DNA of 64,000 nucleotides, from contig NC_083385.1 in assembly GCF_031755915.1 (NCBI RefSeq), positions 1,719,001 to 1,783,000 on the forward strand, written 5' to 3'. This stretch comes from Ziziphus jujuba. Taxonomy: Eukaryota; Streptophyta; Magnoliopsida; Rosales; Rhamnaceae. Shown one piece after another: positions 47,791 through 59,914 of the stretch. The translations under genes were made by a program, and so were the position numbers. The notes beneath the pieces are model-generated. The model was not told the DNA's origin and made no database searches. It worked only from the letters and a program-made list of their open reading frames with translations. The stretch's first letter is position 1. The number at the start of each line of letters is the position of its first letter.

Positions 47791-50023
47791 ATAATATGAT
47801 AGTATTTAATAGATTTTTTTTAAAATTTATTTATCTATTTGTGAATTTATTTTTTTATATTTAAATTATATGAATATATCAATTAATAATAATTTAACAT
47901 ATAGCATTTGATAAATATTTTGATATTTATAACATTACAGTATATATTAGTCAATAATTTTTTTTATAATTTACAATATTTGTTTCTATTTCTGTGTTTT
48001 GGATCCATGATTACTCAAATATAGGATAAATAGCGTACCAACTAAATTAACTTCATTTAACCATATTGGTTGATAATTGGGTGGATAAAATACAACCTAA
48101 TTTTAAGATTACATTTGATAAAATGGACAATATGTTATATATTATTTTCATTCATGACTTTGGACCATATAGAATAGTATATTATATAGGACTTGATAGT
48201 TTTAGCTTTGAGATTTTAATTATTAGTTATTAGATGGCTTTAATGACTCAAATTGAAAATTTTAATTATGATTTTTTCCTTAAAAAAAGCTTTACTATAT
48301 TATTAAATTTATAAGTTGATTCATAGATCTCAATCTTTAAAATAATATAAATATTAATAAACAAAAAACTAATGCTAAAACTATGAAATCATGTTATATT
48401 ATATTGGTCATTTTACAAGGCTAGTATTCTAAAACTAACGGATATATATCAAACAATATATTATATGAATATTTTTAAATAAAAATTTACATATGCTCTC
48501 ATTCATTATAAAAAATAAAATATATATTATATTCTACAATTTACACTTTACTATTTTCACAAAAATGTACTTCAGTCGCAGGTAACTTGGGTTGATTTAA
48601 TTATATCTTTTGTTCAATTTCTCCTTTGAAAACACAAAATCATGGCATGTTCAAAACTGGACAAATTACATAATGCCAACAACAAATAAAATTGCAGTGT
48701 ACATGTTTGACTGACCAAAATTCCAAGGTTCCAGAATTTGACATTGCAAAATAAACAATAAGAGAGACATAGGCGGAATTTGGTCAGTCAAAATGTGCTG
48801 CTTTACATTTTTTTTTTTTTTTTTGGAAAATAATGTGATGCTTTACTTAATATATTTATTATCCTACAGAAAAATTATAAAATTTTTCTAGTTAAGTAGT
48901 ACGCCCTCTGTATTTATAGGCTTGAGAATATAATTCAAGGGCAGAATTTAAATTTTTGATCCGGATGAAAATTTCCTCACCACAAATAATAAAAATAGTA
49001 ATATTATTACCTTTTTATATAATAATATTATTTTTATTCATAAGAATAATAGCAACCTTCTGAAAAATTAAATTGATATGGAAAAAAAAAAAAATCCTCA
49101 AATTATCCCAAAAATAAAAGCCTACATGATAGGCTCGGACCCAATGCTGTGGCCATGTGCTCTCGCTTTCAGGCCTTTCAAAGTCGCCTTGGATGAGGGG
49201 CTGCTCTCATTGTTTGAAGGTTTTTTTCTATTATATGATTTTTATAATAAATTACTGTTATCATATATTAATATATTATTTAACATGATAATTTAGACAT
49301 GACTTGAAATAGAAGAAAATAAAGGGAGGAGAAAAAAATTATAAGGAGATTTTTAGGCATGAGAGGTGCATAATTATGGTGACGAAAAACAAAATCTCTT
49401 TCGATAACCCACAAGGTTAATTAAATAGGAGTAATCATTCAAGGCGTCCTTTCAATTGGAATTACAAAGGGGAGAGTAGATAGGGTATCATTTCAATTTT
49501 CAAAACCCAGCCGGGCTTTAAATCACGTTTCAATTGAAATTTAGTGGTGAAATGTTTCAAATTGTCAATGTAACAAATCATTTGTTTTCTTTCTTAAGCC
49601 TTGTTTTAGTAATTATAGCGATTTACTATTCGATTTACTGTTTGAAAAAATGCCTCCATTATTACCACTATTCCTGTCCATTTCATAAATTAAATATCTT
49701 AATTAAAATATAAACTTCAATTGTTAACCATAAACCCTTTTGTGATTAGTTAAATTGTATTAATCAAAAACAGCAAAAATAATGAAAAAAGTGAAGAATT
49801 GGATTCCGTTATCTCGGTTCTTTCTCACACACAGACATTTTGCATTGAAGTTGTCATGTACTTTTTTTTTTTGGTGAATTAGTTGCCATGTAATGATCGC
49901 CCAAATAACCAACACATTTATGATCAAATCTAGACTATATGATCCTCTCCATTGCTTGCTCTGGTAAATGGTAATGGTTGGTTTGGGCAGCTGGATTAAT
50001 ATATATTTCATGCCATTGGCTAA

Positions 50024-50047
50024 GGAGGGAGGGAGGGAGGGGAGGGA
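50024..50047 (+). other. Potential G-quadruplex
   Basis: AGGAGGGAGGGAGGGAGGGG followed by AGGG contains at least five runs of three or four G separated by single A. On the + strand this satisfies the usual G3+N1-7 quadruplex rule. It is isolated in AT-rich intergenic DNA, about 4 kb upstream of JAZ. Confidence 0.6.
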
Positions 50048-51344
50048 CCATTTCAAATCCTAATAAAATCGTACTGAGAAAATTATTTGCCATTGGCTAT
50101 TATTTAAGCTTTGTCCAAGGTCAGTTTTCTTTTCAAAATATCTTCTTTGCGATTGCTTTGTTGATTTCGTCCTGTGATCTGCTATGCAATGACAATGGAA
50201 TAAATTCTTTAGGCCATTGCTGTGTAGTGTTTAGCAGATAGCGGCGCTGGTACCGAGCGACCCATTCAAAAAAGTTTGTTTAAACCGTTAAAAGGCTAAC
50301 TTTGCTTGGACCATATATATACAAGCAAAAGAGTGGTTTTCCCATATGGTACTACCCACAGAGACACACACAAGCAAACTGTTTCACAATAAAAAAAATC
50401 ATAATCATTGTCCAAACAGACCACATCTTTCTTAAAACAACATCTCTACTGTATAATTTGACCTCTTTCACATAGGTTTTGTCCTTACATTCTTTAGTTC
50501 TAATGATACAGAGTATAGACCCTAAACTGGCCAATAAAAGCATTGCATGTGACGCTATATGCCTACTTCATATAATTTTTGGACAGCCATGAGCCATTTG
50601 AAGGTACCAAATACCAATCCCTTATTTTTTTCTTTCTTTTTTTAATAAAATTACATGTCTGAGCAATTGGACAACCTTTTTTTGTTTTTTTGTTTTTTTT
50701 TTTTTTTTCATTTTGGAGATCCTATTGAACTGCCTGCCTTTGCTGTCCAAACAAATTGCAAGTGGTCCTCAAGAAATTTTGAAGATTATACAAGTGAGCT
50801 AAAAAAAGATTGAAACATTGAAACTGCCTAAAGCCGACTGATGAATAAAAGTGCTGTCAACTGGCTCGGCCTTTACGTTTTCAGTAAAGCTTTTGAATAC
50901 AATCTCAACTTGCTTCATGTTTGAGATTCGTAGAATGGCTGAACAAATAATTTGATAGCAATTACAATTAATCGCATATAAGAATAATATTATTTTTAAA
51001 TGATGAGATCTTTCTTGACTCCCTTAAATGATTGGTGTGTAAAAATTATTCAATAAATAAATTAGTTTCGAATTTTAAAACAGTGAATTATATCTTGGCA
51101 ATCGTATTAGATAAATGGAATTGTTTTCATAACAACTAAAAATGATAAAATCAAATTGAATGAAAAAAGGTCAACAGCAAATTGAACAAAAACTGAGGAC
51201 TCAGAGCGGCCGCAAAAAGGACAGCAAGGTAGGTGGGGTAGGGTAGGATCCTCTGGATAGGTATAGGGGCAAGATTGTAGATATTGGGAAAAGCGAAGGC
51301 TAATTCCATTAAGAAGGATCAGAGCAAGAGCAAGACACGCCGAT

Positions 51345-51350
51345 CACGTG
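51345..51350. promoter_or_regulatory. G-box CACGTG
   Basis: CACGTG in the context GATCACGTGTGG, about 2.6 kb upstream of the JAZ start codon. Binding by bHLH/bZIP factors is possible; distance makes a role in JAZ control uncertain. Confidence 0.35.
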
Positions 51351-53308
51351 TGGAAACAAAGTTTTAATAATAAATAATAAAAAAATAAGAAAAAGAAGGA
51401 AACAATTCACTACTCACCCGTGACCTCCAAATGTCCGCATTTGCAATCCCACCACACGCAACACAAATTTGGGTTTCAAAATTCAAAGCGCCACACACAC
51501 ACACACACAAGCACAACCAACCATTTCTGGGATAAACAAGGGTCCCCACGTCACTATCACGAGGAAAATGTTCTCTCTCCTCCATCCCATCGGATTCCGC
51601 CACCTGTCTCACATTTGCGGTGCATGTGCACTAGCACTACACCAACTCCTTTCCTCCCTCTCTCCGCGTTTCCCACACGGATTTAATGTCTCTCGCTCCC
51701 TTTTCTTTTTTTTTTGTTTTCCTTCTTTTTTTCCCATTAAAAACACTTTTTTTTTTTCCAAATTTTTATTCCCTCCATACGTTTTTTTTTTCTTCTCTTT
51801 TTTTGCTTCAACCATACTTACTTTTACATGTAAAACACCGAGAACACTGATTATAAGGAATATAATAATATAATTAAATATATTACGTGTTACTGTATGA
51901 ATAGATTTAGATTAAATATAGAAATATTAATGTGATATAAAAATACAGATTTGGAGTATTTTCCAACTTGCCTCTCCTGTAGGGAATAGAAACGTTTAAT
52001 TCCCCACGCGGCATTGCCATTGGCGAGCAACGTGACGTGTCGTTGTTCAATTGGTAAGAGAACGTGCATTTGCCGTTTGCCTTTTTAGTAAAAAAAAAGA
52101 AGAATAAAAACATAAAAAAAAAATAAAAATATATATATATATATATATAAAATAAAAAAGCAGATGTGAATTGTGAAGGGTTTGTGTGGAAGTGGAACCC
52201 ACTTCGGTCGTATTGTTTACCTGCAGGTCGGCACGTAAACGAACTAAACGGACGCCTAACGCCGTCTAAGCCACTGGCAAGCTGGAAGGACCCAGAAACA
52301 CCTAAATTTAATTGTATTGACCAAACTACCCCCATCTCTGCTTCATCATTGCTTTTGGCAATTGGATTTTTTTTTTTTTTTTTTTTTTTTTAGGTTTTTT
52401 GGGTGAATTTGCCGAGTGGAAATTTGGGAGGGGATATGCGTTCCATCCGTAAAGGACATGTATGATTGAATCTCTCGAAGCCCAAACTTTGTTGCACCAA
52501 GTTGTCAATGTTTTTTATTTTTATCCATCCACTGTTTTGTTTACAAGTTGCAGCAGAAAAAATGTGAAACCATTGTGAGTAGCTTTCATCAGCTCAAGCA
52601 ACATTTTGATCAGGATAAGAATGAGATTAGCACTATTCTAGATTATATCATGGACTTTAAATGGTTGGAACATTTTTTGATATTTCAATTTCAGTTTTTG
52701 TAGATTAATTAGGACATAAGATATTTATTTTATTACTCGATTTTGATTGATGGGTTTGATTCAGATTAATTGATAGGAATATTTATTATTTTTTACTTTA
52801 CTTAATTTTTTCAAAAAAGTGAATAGTATTTATCTTAAATGAATTATTAATAAAGTTATTGATAATATGCATTTATAGTTACAGACGTTGTCAAACTCAT
52901 ATAATATAAACTTGGTTTAAATAAAAATATTTTTAACATAAAAAGTTATAAATAAATAAATTTATTTATTTAAAATTATTAGATTACATATAACAACAAC
53001 TTCAAATGTGAGTCACACATTATTCATTTAAAAAGTTAAAATTTTTTTTCTTAAATTTCATTAAATATAATGTTTTCCAAATTTCATTCACTTCCTTATT
53101 ATCTTGTTATAGGTAAGGTATCTATATCAAGAGAAAAACTTCCTACATCGATAGCCTTGTAAAGAAAAAAAAAAAAAAATTATTGTAGATTCATAAATGA
53201 CAAATAAATATAAAATCATCAAAAGACTTAACATTTTTTTTTTTTGGGTGGAAATATTGATAAAACGTCTCTATTTTTATTAATTAATGTCCTCTTCAAA
53301 ACGTGATG

Positions 53309-53314
53309 CACGTG
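53309..53314. promoter_or_regulatory. G-box CACGTG in the JAZ promoter
   Basis: CACGTG in TGCACGTGATT, about 675 bases upstream of the JAZ start codon. MYC2-class bHLH factors bind G-boxes and induce JAZ genes in the jasmonate feedback loop; use of this copy is inferred. Confidence 0.5.
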
Positions 53315-53546
53315 ATTGTGAAACGAGGATTTGAATTAAAACGATATTGTGTGCAAAAAAGTCATTTTAAGCTAATCTAAATTACTTAAAGGTTACTACT
53401 GATTAGCCGGAGGTGAAAGCAAACAGCACAACGACAGCCGACAAAAAAACACGAACCCAATGATCCGGGACATAACCGTAAATAAACAGAAAAAAGCGGG
53501 AGCGGTACAAACGACAAAAAACCTCGCCGTTAAGTAATGCAAAGAA

Positions 53547-53552
53547 CACGTG
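53547..53552. promoter_or_regulatory. G-box CACGTG, proximal, in the JAZ promoter
   Basis: CACGTG in GAACACGTGTTTG, about 435 bases upstream of the JAZ start codon. The context is palindromic beyond the core (AACACGTGTT), a good MYC2-type site. Confidence 0.55.
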
Positions 53553-53785
53553 TTTGAAATACCAAACAGAGGGTACAGAATAAAAATATTATTTTTTTGG
53601 ACCTTGGAAGCTGCAAGGAACCAAAGCTTAGAAAAGTCCCATATATTCCTCGTGCTTCAACTCAAGCACCCTCTAGTATTAAATGTTAATTAAAGCAATT
53701 TAAAATAATGAAAAAAAGATAAGCCTTGTGGAGAGAGATGTATAGATAATAGAGACGCCGAGGGAAGAAGGAAGAACATCAAACC

Positions 53786-53824
<39 letters not shown>

Positions 53825-53984
53825 AAGAGGAATAGATTCAGAGCTTCCTCAAGCTGAGTACCCTGGGAAAATTCAATCTTTGGTCCGACTTTTTTTTTTT
53901 TGTTTTTGTTTCCCCTTTTTGGTTTTCAAGGCCCTGGATTTAGTTATAGTTAATTTCTGTTTGTTGTTGGCAACAACGGTGACT

Positions 53985-56459
53985 ATGTCGACCTCGTCGG
54001 AAATTGCTGAACTTTCCGGTCAAAAACCTTTGAAGATGCAGGAGAAGCCCAGCTTCTCTCAGAAGTGTAGCATGTTGAGTCAGTACCTGAAGGAGAACGG
54101 TAGCTTTGGAGATCTCTGCCTTGGGATGACATGCAACATGGAACAACAGAATGGTAAGTATTAGTTTATTTATTTATTGGTTCGGTTTTTTTATTCTTTT
54201 TTTTTTTTTTAAGAAATTCAATTTTACTTTCCTTTTTTATTTTATTTTTTTACTTCTTCTGGAACTTTGAATCCCTATGAATCTCTGTTTGGTTTCGCAG
54301 AAAAGTTGGGGGAAAATGAAATGGAATTTTGGGTTTGAAATTCTTATGGGTTTTGCTTTTTTAATGTAAATGATTAAAAAAAGTTTATGAAGCTTTGTAC
54401 AGAAGTGTTAATGAAACAGATTATAGAAATAGCCCCTTATAGGCTCGGTTTTGTGTTTAGGTTCGTTTTCCACTGGTTCATGCAGTAGAAAGTTTGGGAT
54501 TTCTGGTTATCAGAGTAAATTAATTGGGGCTTTTGCATGACTTTTTGCTTTCTAAAGTCTAAATTCTAATTTTGATTTTATATTCTGGACTTCAGATATA
54601 TATCATGAGGAACTTGTCAATTAAGTGGAAAAAAAGAAGTGAAATATAACACAGTTCTGCATATAAGCTAAATCAGTTGGGCAAAACCGTCTGCTTCTTA
54701 TGTTATTTTTTAATTTTTATTTTGTATTTTTCAATCTGTTAAACAGCTTGTTCTAAATCAAAGATCCATAAAAATCTCAATTGAAATTGACATATTCCAG
54801 TTTAATGGTTCAACAGTCTCAGAAACGTGCCCTTTGTTCCCTCCTTGAAACGCTCCAAGTTTGGTTTCGTATGTTTCTGTGCTCTATCCTAGTTCCTTAC
54901 TTGGAATGTTTTTTGGGTTTTGAAAATTAGTCTTTGTCTGTTGAGATTATTTCTCGTTTTCTGTTAGAGATCCTGTTTTAGAAAATTTACAAGAAAACCA
55001 CGTTGAAATGCATTATAAAGTAACCACCCTATTTCTCGATCAATCATCTGTGCTTTCTCTTCTTCATTCAATTTGAAGGCTTCTTGGAATTTCATTTCCT
55101 GTCCAACTAACAATGGGTCTGGTTTATATGCTTCTTACAGAGACCCCTGAGATTTTCCGTCAGACTGCATCAACAATGAATTTTTTCCCAATCGTGGAAA
55201 AATCAAGAAACACGGCAACGCCCAGAGACGTTAAATCCATGAATTTGTTCCCTCAACAATCTGGATTTGGTCCTTCTCATCCCAAAGAAGTTCCGCACGG
55301 GATGTCTGATTCTTGGTAAGTTCAATTTATTGCTTCTACGCTCCATAAAGTTTGTAAAAAAAGTTATTAACAATGTTTTGGTAGTTGGTTCAGTGGCCTA
55401 TTATTTATAGCTTATAGCTTACAATATTAAGATGGGATGTTTGTTATTGTTTGACTGATCAACGTGTCTTTTTCATAATGTCCCAGCGTGAACAAGTCTG
55501 CCCCAGCACAGCCAGAGAAAGCACAAATGACTATCTTTTATGGTGGACAAGTAATTGTCTTTAACGATTTTCCGGCTGAGAAGGCCAAGGAAGTCATGCT
55601 CTTGGCAAGCAAGGAAAGCCCCCAGAGCCACGCCACTTATCCTTGTAATCCAGTTAGCAGCAACGGCGGTGCCTTTCCGTCCCAATTGTCCAGGAATTCA
55701 GTTGATTCGGGCAGTTCAATCCCTCCAAACCCAAATGTTGTTCCTAATTTTGGTAATCAAACTGTTAAAGACTCTGCCTCCCAACCAAACTCTGGACCAA
55801 TCGTTTGTGGTAAGTTCTTGTGATTGATTGCTCTGATGTCGATGTTTTTTTTTTTTTTTTTTTTTTATGTTAAATAACATGTTCCTGACTGAGTCCATTG
55901 TTTCTTTTCTATTGGCAGATCTACCTATTGCTAGGAAGGCTTCACTTCATAGATTCTTGGAGAAGAGGAAGGATAGGTAGGCATTGGAAACAAAAAATAG
56001 GACTTCATTGTTTTTCACTTCACTATTTAGGTTCAGATGTACCAAGTGATTATTGGGAAAACTATTTGATTAAAATAATTGTTTTTCTATTTTTATTTTT
56101 TTTTCAAAAAGAATAAATGAGAGTTGATTTGTTGTTCTTGGGGTCTATTTCCATAGAATCTTGTTACTTTAGGTGAAATTCTTTTTGTTTTTTTTTGCCC
56201 CCTTAGTATAGCAGTTGCCTACCAATTGTATTTCTGCCCCCCAAAAAAAGAAAAAAAACATTTTTGGATCAAAGTTCATTTTTGTTATCGGTGGCTGTGT
56301 TTTGTTTTTAATTCCATAGAATAATTTTATTAACTACGATGGCAATTTTGCAGAATTGGAGCCAAGGCACCGTACCAAATCAGCAGCCCAGCAGCTGCCC
56401 CAGCAAAGCAAGCTGAAAGCAAGTCATGGCTAGGCTTGGCTGCGCAATCAACACAGTAG
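53985..56459 (+). CDS. JAZ1: JAZ1-type jasmonate ZIM-domain repressor (TIFY10 group)
   Basis: Five exons: 53985-54153, 55141-55315, 55487-55809, 55919-55976, 56354-56459; 276 residues. Seen: an N-terminal cryptic MYC-interaction region ([20 protein letters not shown], about 21-40); the TIFYGG motif (130-135) in the ZIM domain, for NINJA binding and dimerisation; and the Jas domain [20 protein letters not shown] (223-242) continuing IGAKAPYQ (243-250). The degron LPIARK is complete, so COI1-JA-Ile recognition should work. Known: JAZ proteins hold MYC2 and related factors inactive in the nucleus until jasmonate triggers their degradation. The Jas domain is split by an intron at the position conserved in many JAZ genes. 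The start is the first ATG in frame after an upstream pyrimidine-rich leader. Assignment to JAZ1/2 is by the CMID, length and neighbourhood. Confidence 0.96.
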
Positions 56460-59400
56460 ATTTGTGCATCAATTATATGAAATTATTAGTCTTTCATTGT
56501 TTAGCCTGGTACCCCTTTTTGATTTTGGTGGGTTTTAACCTGCTAAAATTTTCCGAATGTCTTTTTTTTTTTTTCCCCTTAAAAAAGAAAAAAAATCTGT
56601 TTTCCGGGTTGGCTTGACAGAGTCTGCCTTAGATCTAACTGTTGATCAATCTTAGATTCTGTAATTAATTTTAATCGAAATAATTCAATTACTAATATTT
56701 TTGAATGGGTATTTATTCTGAGTATTGAAAAGTTCTATTTTTGAGCAGACATTGATCTTCTTGTGTTCTTCATGGTCTAAATTTCTCATTGATATGCGTG
56801 ATATGGACACAATTACTGCTCTTCGGAGTATAAAATGCACTGTCTATTAACTTCAATTAGCCTGGAAAAAGAAGAAGAAGATTTAGTTGCTGAAGATCTT
56901 AGACCACAGGCTACAACCAAATCCGTCTTTCTCATCGGCCTGCTATCATTGATAGCATTATCAAACACACTATTCAGGCTTCTCTTGTGGATTTAAATTT
57001 ACACCAACTTTTTGACCCACATGTTGATTTGACACAAAACTTTGCAAAGGAAAAAAAAAAAAAAGAAAAAAAAAGGCAAAATTAGTAAGGACAGCTGTAA
57101 ACTAAATTTATTTTTCTTCTTCAATTTGAGTGCCAAAAATAAGGAAAAACTAACAGTTCCAATTGTGTGCCACAGAACAAAGATTAATCTGCCTCCGAAA
57201 ATGGTCTAAAGTCAGTCCTGAGCTCCTGATAAGTAACTTTCTCACATGATTTGTTCGCAAAGTTTGTCGGGAATTTCTTTTGAACGTGAGAAACTGTACA
57301 ATTTGACTATCTCCTATCGTGTTAGATAGTCTAATTTGTTTTTATTTAGTTTTACTTTTTTGGGTATAAGATAATATAAGTACTATTTAAATGGTGACTG
57401 CACGCGGATTGAATTTTTATAGAACACGGAATTGGTTGGGTCTCTATTTAATAAAGAAATTGGCCAGAAACAAGTGATTGGGACATTCACTGGAGGCAGA
57501 CCCAAAAGAAATATAAAAAAAAGAAAAAGCCATGTACGTTTAACACAATAAAGATATAGGAATGGTGGACAATACATCTCCTTTTCCTTTACATGGTCCA
57601 CATGCACAATAAGTCAATAAGTAGGAAGCATTAGGTGTAATGTATCGGTGAGAGCATTGTAAAACTTTGACCCTAATTTTAAAAATAGAGAAATAAAAAA
57701 AAGAAAAAAGTTCGATTTTTTTGTCACGTTGTACGTTGTTCACATCTAGAGCTTTTGCAATTTAATTTTCACAACTAAAAGTGCTTTTGCATTATTAAAT
57801 AAATAAAAGGCACAAAAAGAGTTTAGTGGTAGATAAGTTTTTAGGGATTTTTAAATTGTTGAGCATCACATGCGGTGTTAAAAGTGGTAGGGTCTGAGGA
57901 GGTTGGCCATTTTTTAGGTTTGACCCATTCTTTTATACATTTACCAGTAAAGAAAAACTTCTATGCCAACCAATCTTATAAAAATGTAGATTGTTAATAA
58001 AATAAAAAAATTAATGTATATTGGTATTTAAAGAAAAATATCATCATTTAAAATGATTATTATCCATTCTTTAAAAAAAAAAAAAAATTGTAAAAGCAAT
58101 GAAGATGCCCTATTCTATTGAAATCAAACATCCTCACTTACAAAGAAAAGCAAAAACAGAAAAATAAAATTAAAACAAAATATATTGTAAACAAACATTA
58201 TAAGAAAAAAATTGAAAAAAAGTTAAAATCAAATAATTGATCATGTGAGTCGGTATAGTTTTGACAGAATTGGCAATAACGGGTAACGATTGTCAAAAAT
58301 TTGGTTACAGCCCTTAAACGAAAATAAAGATACTAAAATGCATTTTAGCCTTAATATTATTTATGCAAAATTCTAAATTTTCCCAAATAGTGTTTTTTTT
58401 GGGGTTTTCGTCTCTTCTGGGCCAGCTCTCAAACCCACCACTGGGTCTTTCTCCAGCTTCTCAACAGCTCCCTCTGCGTCCCTCTCGCGGTCCCCAAAAC
58501 CAAAAACCCCATTTTTTGCCACCAAACAAGAACTGCATGATCAAAAACCTTCCTCGAAGTTATACATAACTTATTTTGTTCCATGATATTACAGCATGCT
58601 TTTAGATTTAGTAGTTGGAGCTCCTTTTTACGCATATAGTGAAAATGGAGGACAATATTATGCAGGGTTTGATAGTACGAATTGAAATTGAAGAAAGCTA
58701 TATATTATAACACTTTAGTTGTGTGTTTTATCCAAAAAAAAAAAAAAAAAGAACATTTTAGTTGTGCGGTTCTATTACTTCAATATTATCCTACGATTTG
58801 AAGGACCTAATCTAATTGGCTATCTAATGTTTAAAAAATCAATTTGACGGTAAAAGACTCGTTCTGATATCATTTGGGCTACATCAAATGCTCTGTAACA
58901 CACTGTTTCGGCCTGTTTTGCATCCCAAGTCCAGTAAAATTTGCAACAAGAAAAACAGTGTAAGATTTGGGTTGGCCCAAAAATGAGATTTGGGTCTTAG
59001 CCCATAAAGAAAAGATTTGTTTTTAAGCCTATTCTGCCTTAATTCGCCTAGTCAATTGGGTCATTATAACTAGCTTTCGGCCAACTTCACCATGTTTTTT
59101 AAAATTTTTTTTGCGAAGCTCTTCACCAATTGATCGGGTAAAAATTCTTTACATACACTAATATTTGTATTTATGAATGCTTCTCTTTTTATTGTATTTT
59201 AACCAAAAAAAAAAATTATATTTCAAAAAAAATTCTAACATTTATTAAAGGTTATTCTTTAGTTAGTAATTTCATATGTTTATACTGAGATATTTAATAC
59301 ATAAAAGATCATATATATATATATATATAATAATTATGAGAATATCTTTGTCCTTTTGATTCAAAAAAAAAAACAAAAAAAAAAAACGAAAAGAAAAAGG

Positions 59401-59914
59401 GAAAACTTCCTCCTTAATAGTAAATTTACTCATGACATTTTGTTACACATTAATTGCCAAACTATTTTCTTTTCCACATGGCACATACACACAACGCGCG
59501 TGTACAGAAAATATTTATTAAAAAAAAAAAAAAAAAAAGGGACTGGCCCATCACTATAAAATCTGTTAAGTAGACACAGTCCGACCATTTACCCGGTTAA
59601 TCTCTCGTTTCTTTCTTTTGCTTGTCGTTCTTATCTCGCCCTCCCCTTCAGAGGGTTTTCTTTTTCTTCTTTTTTTATTTTTTTTTTATTTTCTTTTATT
59701 TTTTTTCTTTTAGTTTATTTTTGCTTTCCATTTTTGTATTCTTCCTTGTTAAATTTCTTTTTTTTTTTTTTTTTCTTTTAAGTTTGTTTCTCCAATCTTC
59801 TTTCGTCTGAAACCCTAACCCTAGATTTCGTTTCTATTGGACGATAATTTATATATCTTGTACCTTAAGATTGAATTTTTCTGTATCTCCTTGCTCGCTT
59901 GTTTTTGGAAGAAT
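56460..59914. other. Intergenic region and leader of the UBP1-type gene
   Basis: The first 200 bases are JAZ 3' UTR. The remainder is AT-rich with many A-runs and no credible coding sequence. TGGGCC/GGCCCA-like motifs occur near 58970-59010, and a long pyrimidine tract (about 59590-59790) precedes the UBP1 start, typical of a plant leader. No RNA gene found. Confidence 0.6.
59810..59823 (+). promoter_or_regulatory. Telo-box in the UBP1 leader
   Basis: AAACCCTAACCCTA lies 92 bases upstream of the start codon. Telo-boxes (AAACCCTA) near the transcription start are typical of plant genes for ribosomal and RNA-binding proteins and bind TRB-type factors. The tandem form here is a good match. Confidence 0.65.

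Larger units (their letters stand above)
46964..53984. other. Gene-poor 7-kb interval between GH28 and JAZ genes
   Basis: The first 250 bases are GH28 3' UTR. Thereafter the DNA is AT-rich with no credible gene. Notable contents listed separately: a possible SINE head (47664-47790), a G-run able to form a quadruplex (about 50024-50047) and G-boxes near the JAZ start. A CA microsatellite lies at 51492-51508, and TA/GA repeats at 53786-53824 fall in the JAZ leader. From about 51160 the composition becomes less AT-rich, as in a promoter-proximal region. Short frames such as 51469-51873 are low-complexity and unsupported. Confidence 0.55.

Noticed and set aside
51469..51873. 134-codon open frame upstream of JAZ
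   Set aside because: Low-complexity His/Thr- and Phe-rich translation from CA and T repeats, with no domain and no splice support.
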